From Hymenobacter canadensis (GTDB lineage Bacteria; Bacteroidota; Bacteroidia; Cytophagales; Hymenobacteraceae), in assembly GCF_027359925.1 (NCBI RefSeq), contig NZ_CP114767.1:2480001-2544000 (forward strand): a stretch of 64,000 nucleotides of DNA. Reading direction: 5' to 3'. The position numbers were made by a program, and so were the translations under genes. How positions within the stretch are numbered: the first letter of the stretch is position 1; the number at the start of each line of letters is the position of its first letter. This document shows positions 7,737-15,217 of the stretch, in pieces. The notes under the pieces were generated by a model that did no database searches, was not told the origin of the DNA, and saw only the letters and a list, made by a program, of their open reading frames with translations.

Positions 7737-7832
7737 CTGAGTAAAGGAGTAGCTGAGTAATTTATCTAATTGCACAGTCGCCACTCCCCTGTTCAGTTGC
7801 CCTTACTCAGCTACTCCTTTACTCAGTTACTC
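7731..7832. repeat. Perfect 30-bp-arm palindrome overlapping a stop codon
   Basis: Arm 7731-7760 (GAGTAACTGAGTAAAGGAGT...) is the exact reverse complement of 7803-7832. The TAA of the upstream gene is inside the left arm and the right arm ends 6 bases before the next ATG. The sequence is itself made of GAGTAACTGAGTAA-like units. Confidence 0.9.
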
Positions 7833-7838
7833 TCTCTC

Positions 7839-8447
7839 ATGTCCATTCGCCGAATTTCCATCCTGGCTGCCGCCACGCTCCTGTTCTGCACGGTTGCGGC
7901 TGTTGGGGTAGCCCGGGCCCAGGGCGGGCGCACCGTCAGCGACTTTAGTTTGCGAAGCGCCACCAACACCGAAGTAGCCCTGAAAAGCTACGCCGGCAGC
8001 AAGGCCGTGGTGGTGGTGTTCCTCAACCCGAACTGCGCCTACTCCAAGCTCTACCAGAACCGGCTTGCGGCCCTAAACACGCAGTTTAGCGGCCGGGGCG
8101 TGCAGTTCCTGTTCATCAACGCGCCCATCAACCTCGAAGCCAGCGCCGACCTCTCCGAGGCCGAAAAGCTCAAAGTCAAAGCCACCGCCGACCTGCCGCT
8201 GCTCACCGACGAAGGCCAGAAGGTAAGCTCCCTGCTGGGTGCCACCAAAACCCCGGAAGTGGTGGTGCTGCAGCCCGTCGGCGACGGGTTTGCGGTGCGC
8301 TACAAAGGGGCCATCGACGACAACCCGCTGGTGGAAAGCGACGTGCAGGAGCGCTACGTGCAGCAGGCCCTCACCAACCTGCTGGCCGGCCGTCCCGTGG
8401 GCGTAGCCGACAAGCGCGGCGCCGGCTGCCTGATCAAGCGCAACTAG
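7839..8447 (+). CDS. Secreted redoxin/AhpC-TSA-like protein
   Basis: From the ATG at 7839 the 202-residue product has a signal peptide (cleavage near ARAQG), then a thioredoxin-fold domain: DFSLRSATNTEVALKSYAG, VVVVFLNPNCAYSKLY, FLFINAPINLEASADLS, TPEVVVLQP. A single cysteine sits in NCAYSK where the family peroxidatic Cys lies, and a second one is in the C-terminal GAGCLIKRN, a pattern seen in periplasmic peroxiredoxin-like proteins. It probably reduces peroxides or disulfides in the periplasm. The start at 7839 is preferred over 7770, since the latter would be made of palindrome-derived residues. Confidence 0.85.
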   Translation: MSIRRISILAAATLLFCTVAAVGVARAQGGRTVSDFSLRSATNTEVALKSYAGSKAVVVVFLNPNCAYSKLYQNRLAALNTQFSGRGVQFLFINAPINLEASADLSEAEKLKVKATADLPLLTDEGQKVSSLLGATKTPEVVVLQPVGDGFAVRYKGAIDDNPLVESDVQERYVQQALTNLLAGRPVGVADKRGAGCLIKRN

Positions 8448-8454
8448 CCGCTAT

Positions 8455-8615
8455 CATTGCGGGCAGCGCGAAGTAATCCTTCCTCCGCCCAGCTAAAAAT
8501 GCCCCTAAGCAACAAGCCCTCCGACAGTAGTGTAGCGCACTACTGCCGGAGGGCTTTGCTGTAAGGGTTGCTCAGAGCCTCGATTAGGAAGAAATGCTTC
8601 GCACTGCTCGCAATG
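8455..8615. repeat. Composite palindrome, CATTGCGAGCAGCGCGAAG family
   Basis: Outer arms 8455-8484 and 8586-8615 pair over 30 bases with six mismatches. Inside lies an independent strong hairpin (8514-8556). The element occupies almost the whole gap between the convergent redoxin and SirB1 genes. Confidence 0.8.
8514..8556. terminator. Hairpin between convergent genes
   Basis: A 19-pair stem with one mismatch (AAGCCCTCCG-A-CAGTAGTG) and a five-base loop; it ends in GGGCTTTGC, so the T-tract is short. Position suggests a bidirectional terminator nested in the palindrome. Confidence 0.55.
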
Positions 8616-8618
8616 ACG

Positions 8619-9491
8619 CTATTCTTCCTCGGGAGTGTCGTGCGGAGCCTTGGGCTCGTCGGTGAGGATGGTAAGCAGCTGGGCCACTTCAGTGGCTTTG
8701 GCTGGCTCCTGCAGCTTCTCGAAGCTGAGCTGCAGGTTGCGCAGGGCCCGCCGCACAATATCGAGGTGCGAGCAGGGCTCGTAGAAAATATTGTTGGACG
8801 TGAGGTTGAGCTGCACGATATAGTGCTCGATATCGGTGCGCGTCAGGATCAGGCCGCGGTTGTAGCAGTTGATGTAGAACGACTCGATGATAGGGCTTTC
8901 GGGCCGGAAGGTGAGCACGAACAGGTTGGGCAGGTTCACGCCGAACACGGGCAGCTCCAGGCGCTGGGCCACCAGCAGATAAATCACGCACAGCGTGAGG
9001 GGATTGCCGCGCCGGGTTTCCAGCACCCGGTGCAGCATGGAGTTGGCCGGCGAGTGGAAGTTCTGGGTGTTGGCCGCAAACTTATGCACCCGAAACAGCA
9101 CGTGGTTGAGCGCCTGTACCTGCTCGGTAGGCAGCATATCTGGCCGCAACAAAGTCCAGACCTCGAAGCGCAACTGCTCAATAGCCTTGTTGAGGCTTTG
9201 CAGGTCGGCATCCGGGTACTGGTAGCTGTTCAGCAGCCACATGCCTTCCAGCAGGTTTTCGCCGCCTGAGTCGCGCCACACGCGCAGGCGCTGCTGCAGG
9301 CCCTCAAACTGCAGGTGATGAATCAAATCTTCGAGGCGCTGCTGCTGCTGCGAGTCGAGGGTTTCTTCCCAGCTTTCTTCCAGAAATGGAATAATGGTTT
9401 CGCCCAGGCTCTGAATTTTCTCCTGAATCTGCGGGGCAATTTCCGGATCGTCGAGCAGGGAGATAAGGGCTTTGATTTCTTTGTTGGTCAT
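8619..9491 (-). CDS. SirB1 family protein (transglutaminase-like fold)
   Basis: The 290-residue product starts at the ATG at 9491 (MTNKEIKALISLLDDPE). The N-terminal half is helical with a HEAT-like start; the central part has the SirB1/UPF0162 signature (NSMLHRVLETRRGNPLTLCVIYLLVAQRLELPVFGVNLPNLFVL). The family is widespread; the transglutaminase-like fold is known but no firm enzymatic role is established. There is no signal peptide. It converges with the redoxin gene. Confidence 0.85.
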   Translation of the reverse strand: MTNKEIKALISLLDDPEIAPQIQEKIQSLGETIIPFLEESWEETLDSQQQQRLEDLIHHLQFEGLQQRLRVWRDSGGENLLEGMWLLNSYQYPDADLQSLNKAIEQLRFEVWTLLRPDMLPTEQVQALNHVLFRVHKFAANTQNFHSPANSMLHRVLETRRGNPLTLCVIYLLVAQRLELPVFGVNLPNLFVLTFRPESPIIESFYINCYNRGLILTRTDIEHYIVQLNLTSNNIFYEPCSHLDIVRRALRNLQLSFEKLQEPAKATEVAQLLTILTDEPKAPHDTPEEE

Positions 9492-9704
9492 GGAGCAGCA
9501 GAGCAGCGGCAGCGGGGCAGCAGAAGTCAGAAAGGGCAAAGAAACACATCCGGCACGGGAGTGCCGCACGTGGCTATCCGGAAATAACAGCCGGCATAGG
9601 CCGTTTTGTTCAGCGGCAGCAGTTTTAGGGGGTAAGTCCGGTCCAGCGTACCAAAAGGAGCTGCCTACTCGCTCCACCCAGGTTGCGCAGTAGCGGCATG
9701 GCAA

Positions 9705-9746
9705 CGTAGCGGCGGCAGCCCTGCCAACAGGGCCGCCGCCGCTACG
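9705..9746 (-). terminator. Hairpin after poxB
   Basis: CGTAGCGGCGGC pairs perfectly with GCCGCCGCTACG, with an inner CCCTG-CCAA-CAGGG extension. It lies 14 bases after the poxB stop on the minus strand and has no T-tract. Confidence 0.5.
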
Positions 9747-9759
9747 CGAATCACAGCAG

Positions 9760-11487
9760 TTACCGGAACAGATTGGTTTTGGCCAGCTCCAATATTTCGT
9801 CGCCGCGGCCGCTCATGATGGCCTTGAGCGTGTAGAGGCTGAAGCCTTTCACCTGGGCCGCTTCGATGGTAGGCGGCATGGAAAGCTCGGCGCGCTTCAC
9901 CACGGCATCCAGAATCACGGGGCCGGGGTGAGCCAGCATGGCGGCAATGGCGGCGGGCAACTCGGCGGGGTCCGAAACGCGGATGCCGCGCACGCCGGCG
10001 GCTTCGGCCAGGGCCGCGAAGTTGGGGTTTTCCAGCTCGGTGCCGTATTCCAGAATGCCGGCCGCCTTCATTTCCAGCTCCACAAAGCCCAGGCTATTGT
10101 TGTTGAAGATGACGATTTTGACCGGCGTTTTCAGCTGTTTCAGCGTCAGCAGCTCCCCCATCAGCATAGCAAAGCCTCCGTCGCCGGCCAGCGCAATCAC
10201 CTGCCGGCCGGGGTACGTGAGCTGCGCGCCCAGCGCCTGCGGCATGGCGTTGGCCATGCTGCCGTGGTTGAAGGAGCCGATCAGCCGCCGCCGGCCGTTG
10301 AAGCGCAGGTAGCGCGCCGCCCAGATGGTAGGCGTGCCTACGTCGCAGGTGAAAATGGCGTCTTCAGCGGCCTGCTCGTTGAGCAGGCGGGCCACGTACT
10401 GCGGGTGCAGACTGGTGTCGCCGGCCTCGCCGGTGGCCAGGTCGTCGAGGTCCTGGCGGGCCGCGCGGTAGTTTTCCTGGGCCGTTGTCAGGTGGTCCCG
10501 GTCGCGCTTGTGGTTGAGCAGCGGCAGCAAGGTCTGCAGCGTAGCCGCCACGTCGCCCACCAACCCCACTTCTACCCGCGCCCGCCGCCCGATATGCTCG
10601 CCGCGCAAATCAATCTGCACAGTGCGGGCGTCCTGGGGCAGAAACTGCTGGTACGGGAAGTCGGTACCGAGCAGGAGCAGCGCATCAGCGTCCATGAGGG
10701 CGTGGTAGCCGGAGGTGAAGCCCAGCAGGCCGCTCATGCCCACGTCGTAGGCGTTGTTGGGCTCCACGTATTCCTTGCCGCGCAACGCATGCACTACCGG
10801 CGCGCCCAGGGCTTCGGCAGTTTGCAGCAGCTCGGCGTGGGCTTCGGCGCAGCCAGCCCCGGCCATAATGGTGACGCGGCTGCAGGTGTTAAGCAAATCG
10901 GCGGCGGCGCGCAGGTCTTCCAGATCAGGTACCAGCCGGGCCCGGTTGCGCAGTACGGGCAGGCGCGGCGCCGGAGCTTCCGTTTTCTCGTGGCTGATGT
11001 CGCCGGGAATCACTAGCACGGCCACGCCACGCTGCGTGAGGGCCGTCTGAATCCCGATTTCGATGCAGCGCACGGCCTGGTCGGGGTGGGCAATCAGCTC
11101 ACAATAGGCGCTACACTCCTTGAACGTATTTTCGGGGTGGGTTTCCTGGAAATACTGGCTGCCTATTTCCGCGCTCGGAATCTGGGCGGCAATGGCCAGC
11201 ACCGGCACGCGGCTGCGGTGGCAGTCGTAGAGGCCGTTGAGCAGGTGGGTATTGCCGGGGCCGCAGCTGCCAGCGCACACGGCCAGCGCACCCGTGAGGT
11301 GAGCCTCGGCACCAGCCGCAAACGCGCCGGCTTCCTCGTTGCGGACGTGTATCCACTCGATGCCGTCGCGCTTGCGGATTTCTTCGGTGATGCCGTTGAG
11401 CGAGTCACCCACCACGCCATACACACGGGTCACGCCGGCGGCCAGCAGGGTATCCACCAGTATTTCAGAGACGGTTTTCTTTGCCAT
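9760..11487 (-). CDS. poxB: Pyruvate dehydrogenase (quinone) / pyruvate oxidase
   Basis: The 575-residue protein follows E. coli PoxB from end to end, for example AVCAGSCGPGNTHLLNGLYD, SQYFQETHPENTFKECSAYC and the end SLYTLKAIMSGRGDEILELA. The thiamine diphosphate domains carry the catalytic Glu (HVRNEEAGAFAAGAEA) and the GDGGFAM...NNNSLG metal site; the middle domain binds FAD in the family. PoxB decarboxylates pyruvate to acetate and CO2 and passes electrons to the membrane quinone pool. The C-terminal peptide that anchors E. coli PoxB to the membrane is conserved here. It is a single gene with no acetate-handling neighbour. Confidence 0.93.
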   Translation of the reverse strand: MAKKTVSEILVDTLLAAGVTRVYGVVGDSLNGITEEIRKRDGIEWIHVRNEEAGAFAAGAEAHLTGALAVCAGSCGPGNTHLLNGLYDCHRSRVPVLAIAAQIPSAEIGSQYFQETHPENTFKECSAYCELIAHPDQAVRCIEIGIQTALTQRGVAVLVIPGDISHEKTEAPAPRLPVLRNRARLVPDLEDLRAAADLLNTCSRVTIMAGAGCAEAHAELLQTAEALGAPVVHALRGKEYVEPNNAYDVGMSGLLGFTSGYHALMDADALLLLGTDFPYQQFLPQDARTVQIDLRGEHIGRRARVEVGLVGDVAATLQTLLPLLNHKRDRDHLTTAQENYRAARQDLDDLATGEAGDTSLHPQYVARLLNEQAAEDAIFTCDVGTPTIWAARYLRFNGRRRLIGSFNHGSMANAMPQALGAQLTYPGRQVIALAGDGGFAMLMGELLTLKQLKTPVKIVIFNNNSLGFVELEMKAAGILEYGTELENPNFAALAEAAGVRGIRVSDPAELPAAIAAMLAHPGPVILDAVVKRAELSMPPTIEAAQVKGFSLYTLKAIMSGRGDEILELAKTNLFR

Positions 11488-11575
11488 AGTCTTCAGAATT
11501 GGGTTCGAAGGCTATACGGCAGATTCCGCGAACGAGCCGGGCCACCGCCCACAAGCCACCGGTTGCGGAACCGGC

Positions 11576-12148
11576 TTATGCGGGCTTGCGGCCCAGGTAC
11601 TCATCGGTGAAATGCGCCCGGTGGGGCTCCTGCGCAAACTTCTCGGCGTTGTAGGTAGCCGAGGTGCCGCGCGGAATCGACAACGACTGCCACTGCCCCG
11701 CCCGCACCAGCTTCCCGATGAACACGATTTGCCCCACGTGGTACGGGTAGTGCGCCAGCTGCCGGTTGATGGCCTCCGTGACGGTGTGCCCCTGGTTGCG
11801 GATGTACACCGGCTGGTGCCAGTTATCGGGCGTGAGCGAGTCGAGGGCCGCCAGCAGGCAGCTCCAGCCCGCTTCCCAGCGCGCCAGCACCTCGGCCCGG
11901 GTGCCCAAGTCGTTGTCGAACTCGGCTTCGCGCTGCCGCCAGGGCTTCTCACCGTCGGTGGTCATAAAGTCGGTCCAGCGGGACAGCATATTGCCCCACA
12001 GGTGCTTCACGATGGTGGCTACGCTGTTGCTTTCGGCGTTGGGCTGCCAGAACAGGGCCTCATCGGGCAGCTGGGCAAACGTCTGGTCGCCGAGCAGCTT
12101 GTAGTATTCGAACTGCTTGCGGGCGCTGGTGAGGTAGTCGGTATCCAT
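11576..12148 (-). CDS. DUF1572 (DinB superfamily) protein
   Basis: The 190-residue product from the ATG at 12148 has DinB-superfamily helices: MDTDYLTSARKQFEYYKLLG, NSVATIVKHLWGNMLSRWTDF and HYPYHVGQIVFIGKLV. The invariant histidines in these motifs form a metal site in the superfamily, which includes thiol-dependent transferases. The actual substrate of DUF1572 is unknown. A TTG further upstream at 12169 would add seven residues but is less likely. A small CCGGTT-GCGG-AACCGG hairpin directly follows the stop at 11559-11574. Confidence 0.85.
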   Translation of the reverse strand: MDTDYLTSARKQFEYYKLLGDQTFAQLPDEALFWQPNAESNSVATIVKHLWGNMLSRWTDFMTTDGEKPWRQREAEFDNDLGTRAEVLARWEAGWSCLLAALDSLTPDNWHQPVYIRNQGHTVTEAINRQLAHYPYHVGQIVFIGKLVRAGQWQSLSIPRGTSATYNAEKFAQEPHRAHFTDEYLGRKPA

Positions 12149-12204
12149 GAGCTGATAAAACTTGTTCAACGACGAGACGCAAATAGGCCTCTACCCTATG
12201 CGCG

Positions 12205-13065
12205 CTACTTTCTGCCCAGATACCTGTTGGACGTCACCACCCGGTACTCGGGGTCTTCGGCGAAAATGCTGTTCAGGGAGCCGATATGCGCCGCCCCAAA
12301 CAGGGCCAGTATCCGCTTCGGGCGGGCCTGCATGGCCTGCACCACCACGTTGGAGTAGATTTTGTAGTCGCGGTTCTTAAACACCGATATCAGCTCGGCC
12401 CCAATGTACTTCGGGTTGACGAAGGCTGTGTCCACCATAGCATCGGGGTTGGTGAAGCGCCCGTTCGTCACCCGCGCCGGCGTGATGTAGCGTAGCCGGT
12501 ACACCAGATTGTACAGCGCCGGCTGGTTGAGCGCCACCAGATAGTCGTGCAGGGAAAGCTGGCCGTTTTGCAGCGCGGCTTTCTTCTCGCCCGCTACTTT
12601 GCTGAGCTCCTTGCCGGCGTTCTGGTACAGCGCAATGTTCTGACCGGTATGCAAAATCCCCTGCGACGTGCCGCCCGGCGCATTCACGCAGTAAATCCGG
12701 GGCAGCTGCAACTGCCGGCCCAGCCGGAACGCCAGCTGAAACACTTCGCTCCGGCCATCGGGCAGCGTGGTCAGGTCCAGCTTATCCTGCCGGTACAGCG
12801 CGTAGAGGCTGTCGAGGCGGGGCTGCTCCTCGGGCAGGCGTTCCACCACCACCATATCGGGCCGGTATTTGGCCAAAGCCGCCACGAAGCGGGCGGCGTC
12901 GCGCTGCCCCGGTGACGTAAGAACATCGGTGTTGGGGCTGTCTTTGCGGTAGATTTGGCTCAGGTGGTCGGAGCCGACAATCATCACCTCGGTGGGCGGG
13001 GCCGACTGGGCGAAGCTGGTGGCGCTGAGTGCCAGCGCCAGCGGGAACAGTATAGGGGTTTTCAT
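12205..13065 (-). CDS. Secreted DUF5694 protein (TraB/Tiki-like fold)
   Basis: The 286-residue protein has a signal peptide (MKTPILFPLALALSATSFAQ) and a domain beginning EVMIVGSDHLSQIY and ending RILALFGAAHIGSLNSIF. The early G-x-x-H motif and the late GAAHIG motif are those of the DUF5694 family, distantly related to TraB/GumN proteins, in which such residues may bind metal. The activity is not known. Another DUF-type membrane protein and two small unknown genes follow upstream; no shared operon signal is evident. Confidence 0.82.
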   Translation of the reverse strand: MKTPILFPLALALSATSFAQSAPPTEVMIVGSDHLSQIYRKDSPNTDVLTSPGQRDAARFVAALAKYRPDMVVVERLPEEQPRLDSLYALYRQDKLDLTTLPDGRSEVFQLAFRLGRQLQLPRIYCVNAPGGTSQGILHTGQNIALYQNAGKELSKVAGEKKAALQNGQLSLHDYLVALNQPALYNLVYRLRYITPARVTNGRFTNPDAMVDTAFVNPKYIGAELISVFKNRDYKIYSNVVVQAMQARPKRILALFGAAHIGSLNSIFAEDPEYRVVTSNRYLGRK

Positions 13066-13203
13066 AGCGCGAATAGATAGACTGAGCATACAGGTAGCGG
13101 CCAAAACAGGCCGGATCCAGTGATTATACCACATAGATAGATAATTTTCCGGCCGTCAGTATAAGCAGCCGAGCCGGATGGCAGATGGCCGCAACGGCCG
13201 GCC

Positions 13204-13767
13204 TCAATCCATGATAAAGGCCGTTACCTGCTGACTTCGCCAGTACGCCGACAGGTGCCGCAGCAGCTGCAGCTCCTGGGCCGACTGAATCACGACCGGA
13301 AACGCCGCTTCCCGCGCCGTTCCCTTGTAGGTGAGCACAATCTTGCCGGCGCCCGAGCTCACGCCACGCCCCCGCACCGCGCCGGCATACTGGTCCGACG
13401 TCACGACAATGCTCTTCAGGTCCCGGACCGCAATGATCTGGTCGGCCAGCAACACCAAGTCCTGGCTTAGTTGGATGGTGCCCGGCGCCTGCCGCGGCCC
13501 CCACCGAATTACCCGTGCAGCTTTCAACAGGTAGAGCAGCGCCACAACCAATATCCAGGCGGCCGCCGCTGCGCCCGTTGCCCACAGCAACACCTGCAAT
13601 GGGCCAAGCAAGCCGCGGGTGGCGGTGGTAGCGGCCCGCTCGCCCATCACCCGGGCTCCAAAGGCCACCATAGCAAACGAGCCCAGTAGAAAAATCCCCG
13701 TGTAATGCACGGCCTTCACCCAGCGGGGTGGTTCAGCGCGCAACAACAAGCTTACAGGCTCTGTCAT
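13204..13767 (-). CDS. Uncharacterised two-TM membrane protein
   Basis: This 187-residue protein starts at 13767 (MTEPVSLLLRAEPPRWVKAV). Membrane segments are near residues 20-40 and 62-85, followed by a cytoplasmic or periplasmic domain of about 100 residues (IRWGPRQAPGTIQLSQDLVL ... LLRHLSAYWRSQQV) that looks like a small beta-rich domain of the bPH-2/PH-like kind. I cannot name a family. GC content and codon use fit the neighbours. Confidence 0.6.
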   Translation of the reverse strand: MTEPVSLLLRAEPPRWVKAVHYTGIFLLGSFAMVAFGARVMGERAATTATRGLLGPLQVLLWATGAAAAAWILVVALLYLLKAARVIRWGPRQAPGTIQLSQDLVLLADQIIAVRDLKSIVVTSDQYAGAVRGRGVSSGAGKIVLTYKGTAREAAFPVVIQSAQELQLLRHLSAYWRSQQVTAFIMD

Positions 13768-13954
13768 ATCACACTCTCTAATAATTCCTGACCTGTCCGT
13801 CTGCACCACTGCGGTAAACCGGGCCCTGAAGAATGTTATAAATCAATCAAAATCACGAAGGAAAAGCCAAAACGCAACGGCAGTCCAGCAGCCCCGGTAG
13901 CAGCGCATACGCGGCAGTGCTTTTGCCCGAGCCGTTACAGCCGGCCTACATGCA

Positions 13955-14452
13955 CTAGGTATAATATTCCCCATCCCAAGGAGCCTCAAATGAAATTGCA
14001 GAACCGGGTTTTAGGTTTATTATCTCTAGTTCTTCATCTGGAATCAGACCAAATAAGTAGCCATCTATAACTGTACTGAACAATTCGACTTTAATATCAT
14101 GATAGCGCACGGGTTGCAATTCGGCAATCCACTGCGCCAATTTAGCTTCAACAAGAACATCATTGCCTTGGTTTGATGTACCAGCATTCCAATGGCTTGT
14201 ACTCAGGTAGCGGCCCTGCTTGTCAAATAAATGCAGCAGCGCATATTCGTGCCGATGTTCCTTCCAATCATTCTTAATTATGTAGCCAGCGGAATATACA
14301 AATATGCTATAGGCCCAGAAGAGCTTACCATCAGCGGTGCTACCCAAATAGTAAGTATAAGAGTCCTCTTCTTCCCAACGTTCAATCGGCAATTTCTTCG
14401 GCCATTTCATTGGCTTTAATTTTTGTAGCAGTGTATTGATTAATTCGTGCAT
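13955..14452 (-). CDS. Uncharacterised cytoplasmic protein, lower GC
   Basis: The 165-residue product starts at the ATG at 14452, which overlaps the TGA of a carboxylase remnant as TGATG. It is rich in Trp and Tyr (ERWEEEDSYTYYLGSTADGK, ISFEAPWDGEYYT) and has no signal peptide or membrane segment. Its GC content is clearly below that of the neighbours. The general character is that of small Bacteroidota proteins sometimes found as immunity proteins, but no toxin is adjacent and the function is unknown. The coupling suggests it once sat directly behind an intact carboxylase gene. Confidence 0.65.
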   Translation of the reverse strand: MHELINTLLQKLKPMKWPKKLPIERWEEEDSYTYYLGSTADGKLFWAYSIFVYSAGYIIKNDWKEHRHEYALLHLFDKQGRYLSTSHWNAGTSNQGNDVLVEAKLAQWIAELQPVRYHDIKVELFSTVIDGYLFGLIPDEELEIINLKPGSAISFEAPWDGEYYT

Positions 14453-14499
14453 CACACCTGAACCACGCTCACTTTGTACGCCCTTTCAATGGGCGCGTG
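14452..14499 (-). pseudogene. Remnant of the 3-prime end of an acyl-CoA carboxylase gene
   Basis: Sixteen codons, reading HAPIERAYKVSVVQV and stop, match the last codons of the complete carboxylase gene at 15218 (HAPIEKAYNVGVIQV). Eleven of fifteen residues are the same and several codons differ only at the third base, so it is a diverged homologue of the gene end, not a fresh copy. Upstream of it the similarity stops. It lies 764 bases from the intact end, with one gene between. Confidence 0.75.
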
Positions 14500-14605
14500 T
14501 TTGATTGTACAAATACCTCGAAGAATGAAGTTGCGGCAATGGATTATCAACTCCGTTGAAAACGGAAAGGAGCCAGATAATTTCTCATCTTTTTAGAAAG
14601 AAAAA

Positions 14606-14638
14606 CGGCCCGCCGCTTCGAGTGAAACTGGCGGGCCG
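14606..14638 (-). terminator. Terminator after gene 14646-15182
   Basis: CGGCCCGCC pairs with GGCGGGCCG around a 15-base loop, followed on the minus strand by TTTTTCTTTC. It lies 7 bases after the stop codon. Confidence 0.8.
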
Positions 14639-14645
14639 AATGTAA

Positions 14646-15182
14646 TTACAACTTCTTCAGAGAAGCCATTATTTCCTTTGCTGTCGGCTGCCAGGCTACC
14701 TGGTCCTTCACCGTACAGTTGAACGTGCACAGCAAAAGCTGGCCATCTACGTCCGTGAAGAAAATCAGATTGTAAATCTCGGTGTCGACGGCCGGGGTCA
14801 CCAATTCGATAAATCCCACTTTCCGACCATTTACTTCCTCCACTCCGCTTTGCATTCCTTTAGCAGATGGATAAAGCTTCGTGAACGTCTGACGGAAATT
14901 TTCCTGATAGGCAGGCATCAACTCCTGGCTGGCCTTATTGGCAGTTATATTCAGGGCGACATTGATTCCTCCTGAAGCATTGGTGTAGACCAACGTAGGA
15001 CGCCGCTCGGCCGGGTATTTCGCCTTCAGCATTTCCTCCTGCATTACCTCGAACCCTTTTGGGATTTTCAGTGACACTTTTTTATCAAGCAAAATTTTCT
15101 CCTCTAATTCTATTCCAGCAGTTGCGGCCGAAAGCAGGAAAAGAGCAAACAGACAAACAATGAAATTGAACAGTTTTTGCAT
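14646..15182 (-). CDS. Uncharacterised secreted protein, lower GC
   Basis: The 178-residue product has a signal peptide (LFALFLLSAATAG), then a mature domain starting EEKILLDKKVSLKIPKGFEV and ending QPTAKEIMASLKKL. The pattern (a KV.L.IPKGF start, a central LNITANKA and a final KEIMASLK helix) resembles small secreted PsbP/DUF1795-like proteins, but I cannot assign it surely. Base composition is lower in GC than the surrounding genes. It sits between the intact carboxylase gene and the remnant copy of that gene's end, and has its own terminator, as expected for an inserted cassette. Confidence 0.65.
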   Translation of the reverse strand: MQKLFNFIVCLFALFLLSAATAGIELEEKILLDKKVSLKIPKGFEVMQEEMLKAKYPAERRPTLVYTNASGGINVALNITANKASQELMPAYQENFRQTFTKLYPSAKGMQSGVEEVNGRKVGFIELVTPAVDTEIYNLIFFTDVDGQLLLCTFNCTVKDQVAWQPTAKEIMASLKKL

Positions 15183-15217
15183 TTTTTTAATTATTCAATA
15201 GAGTAATAAATTTCTAA

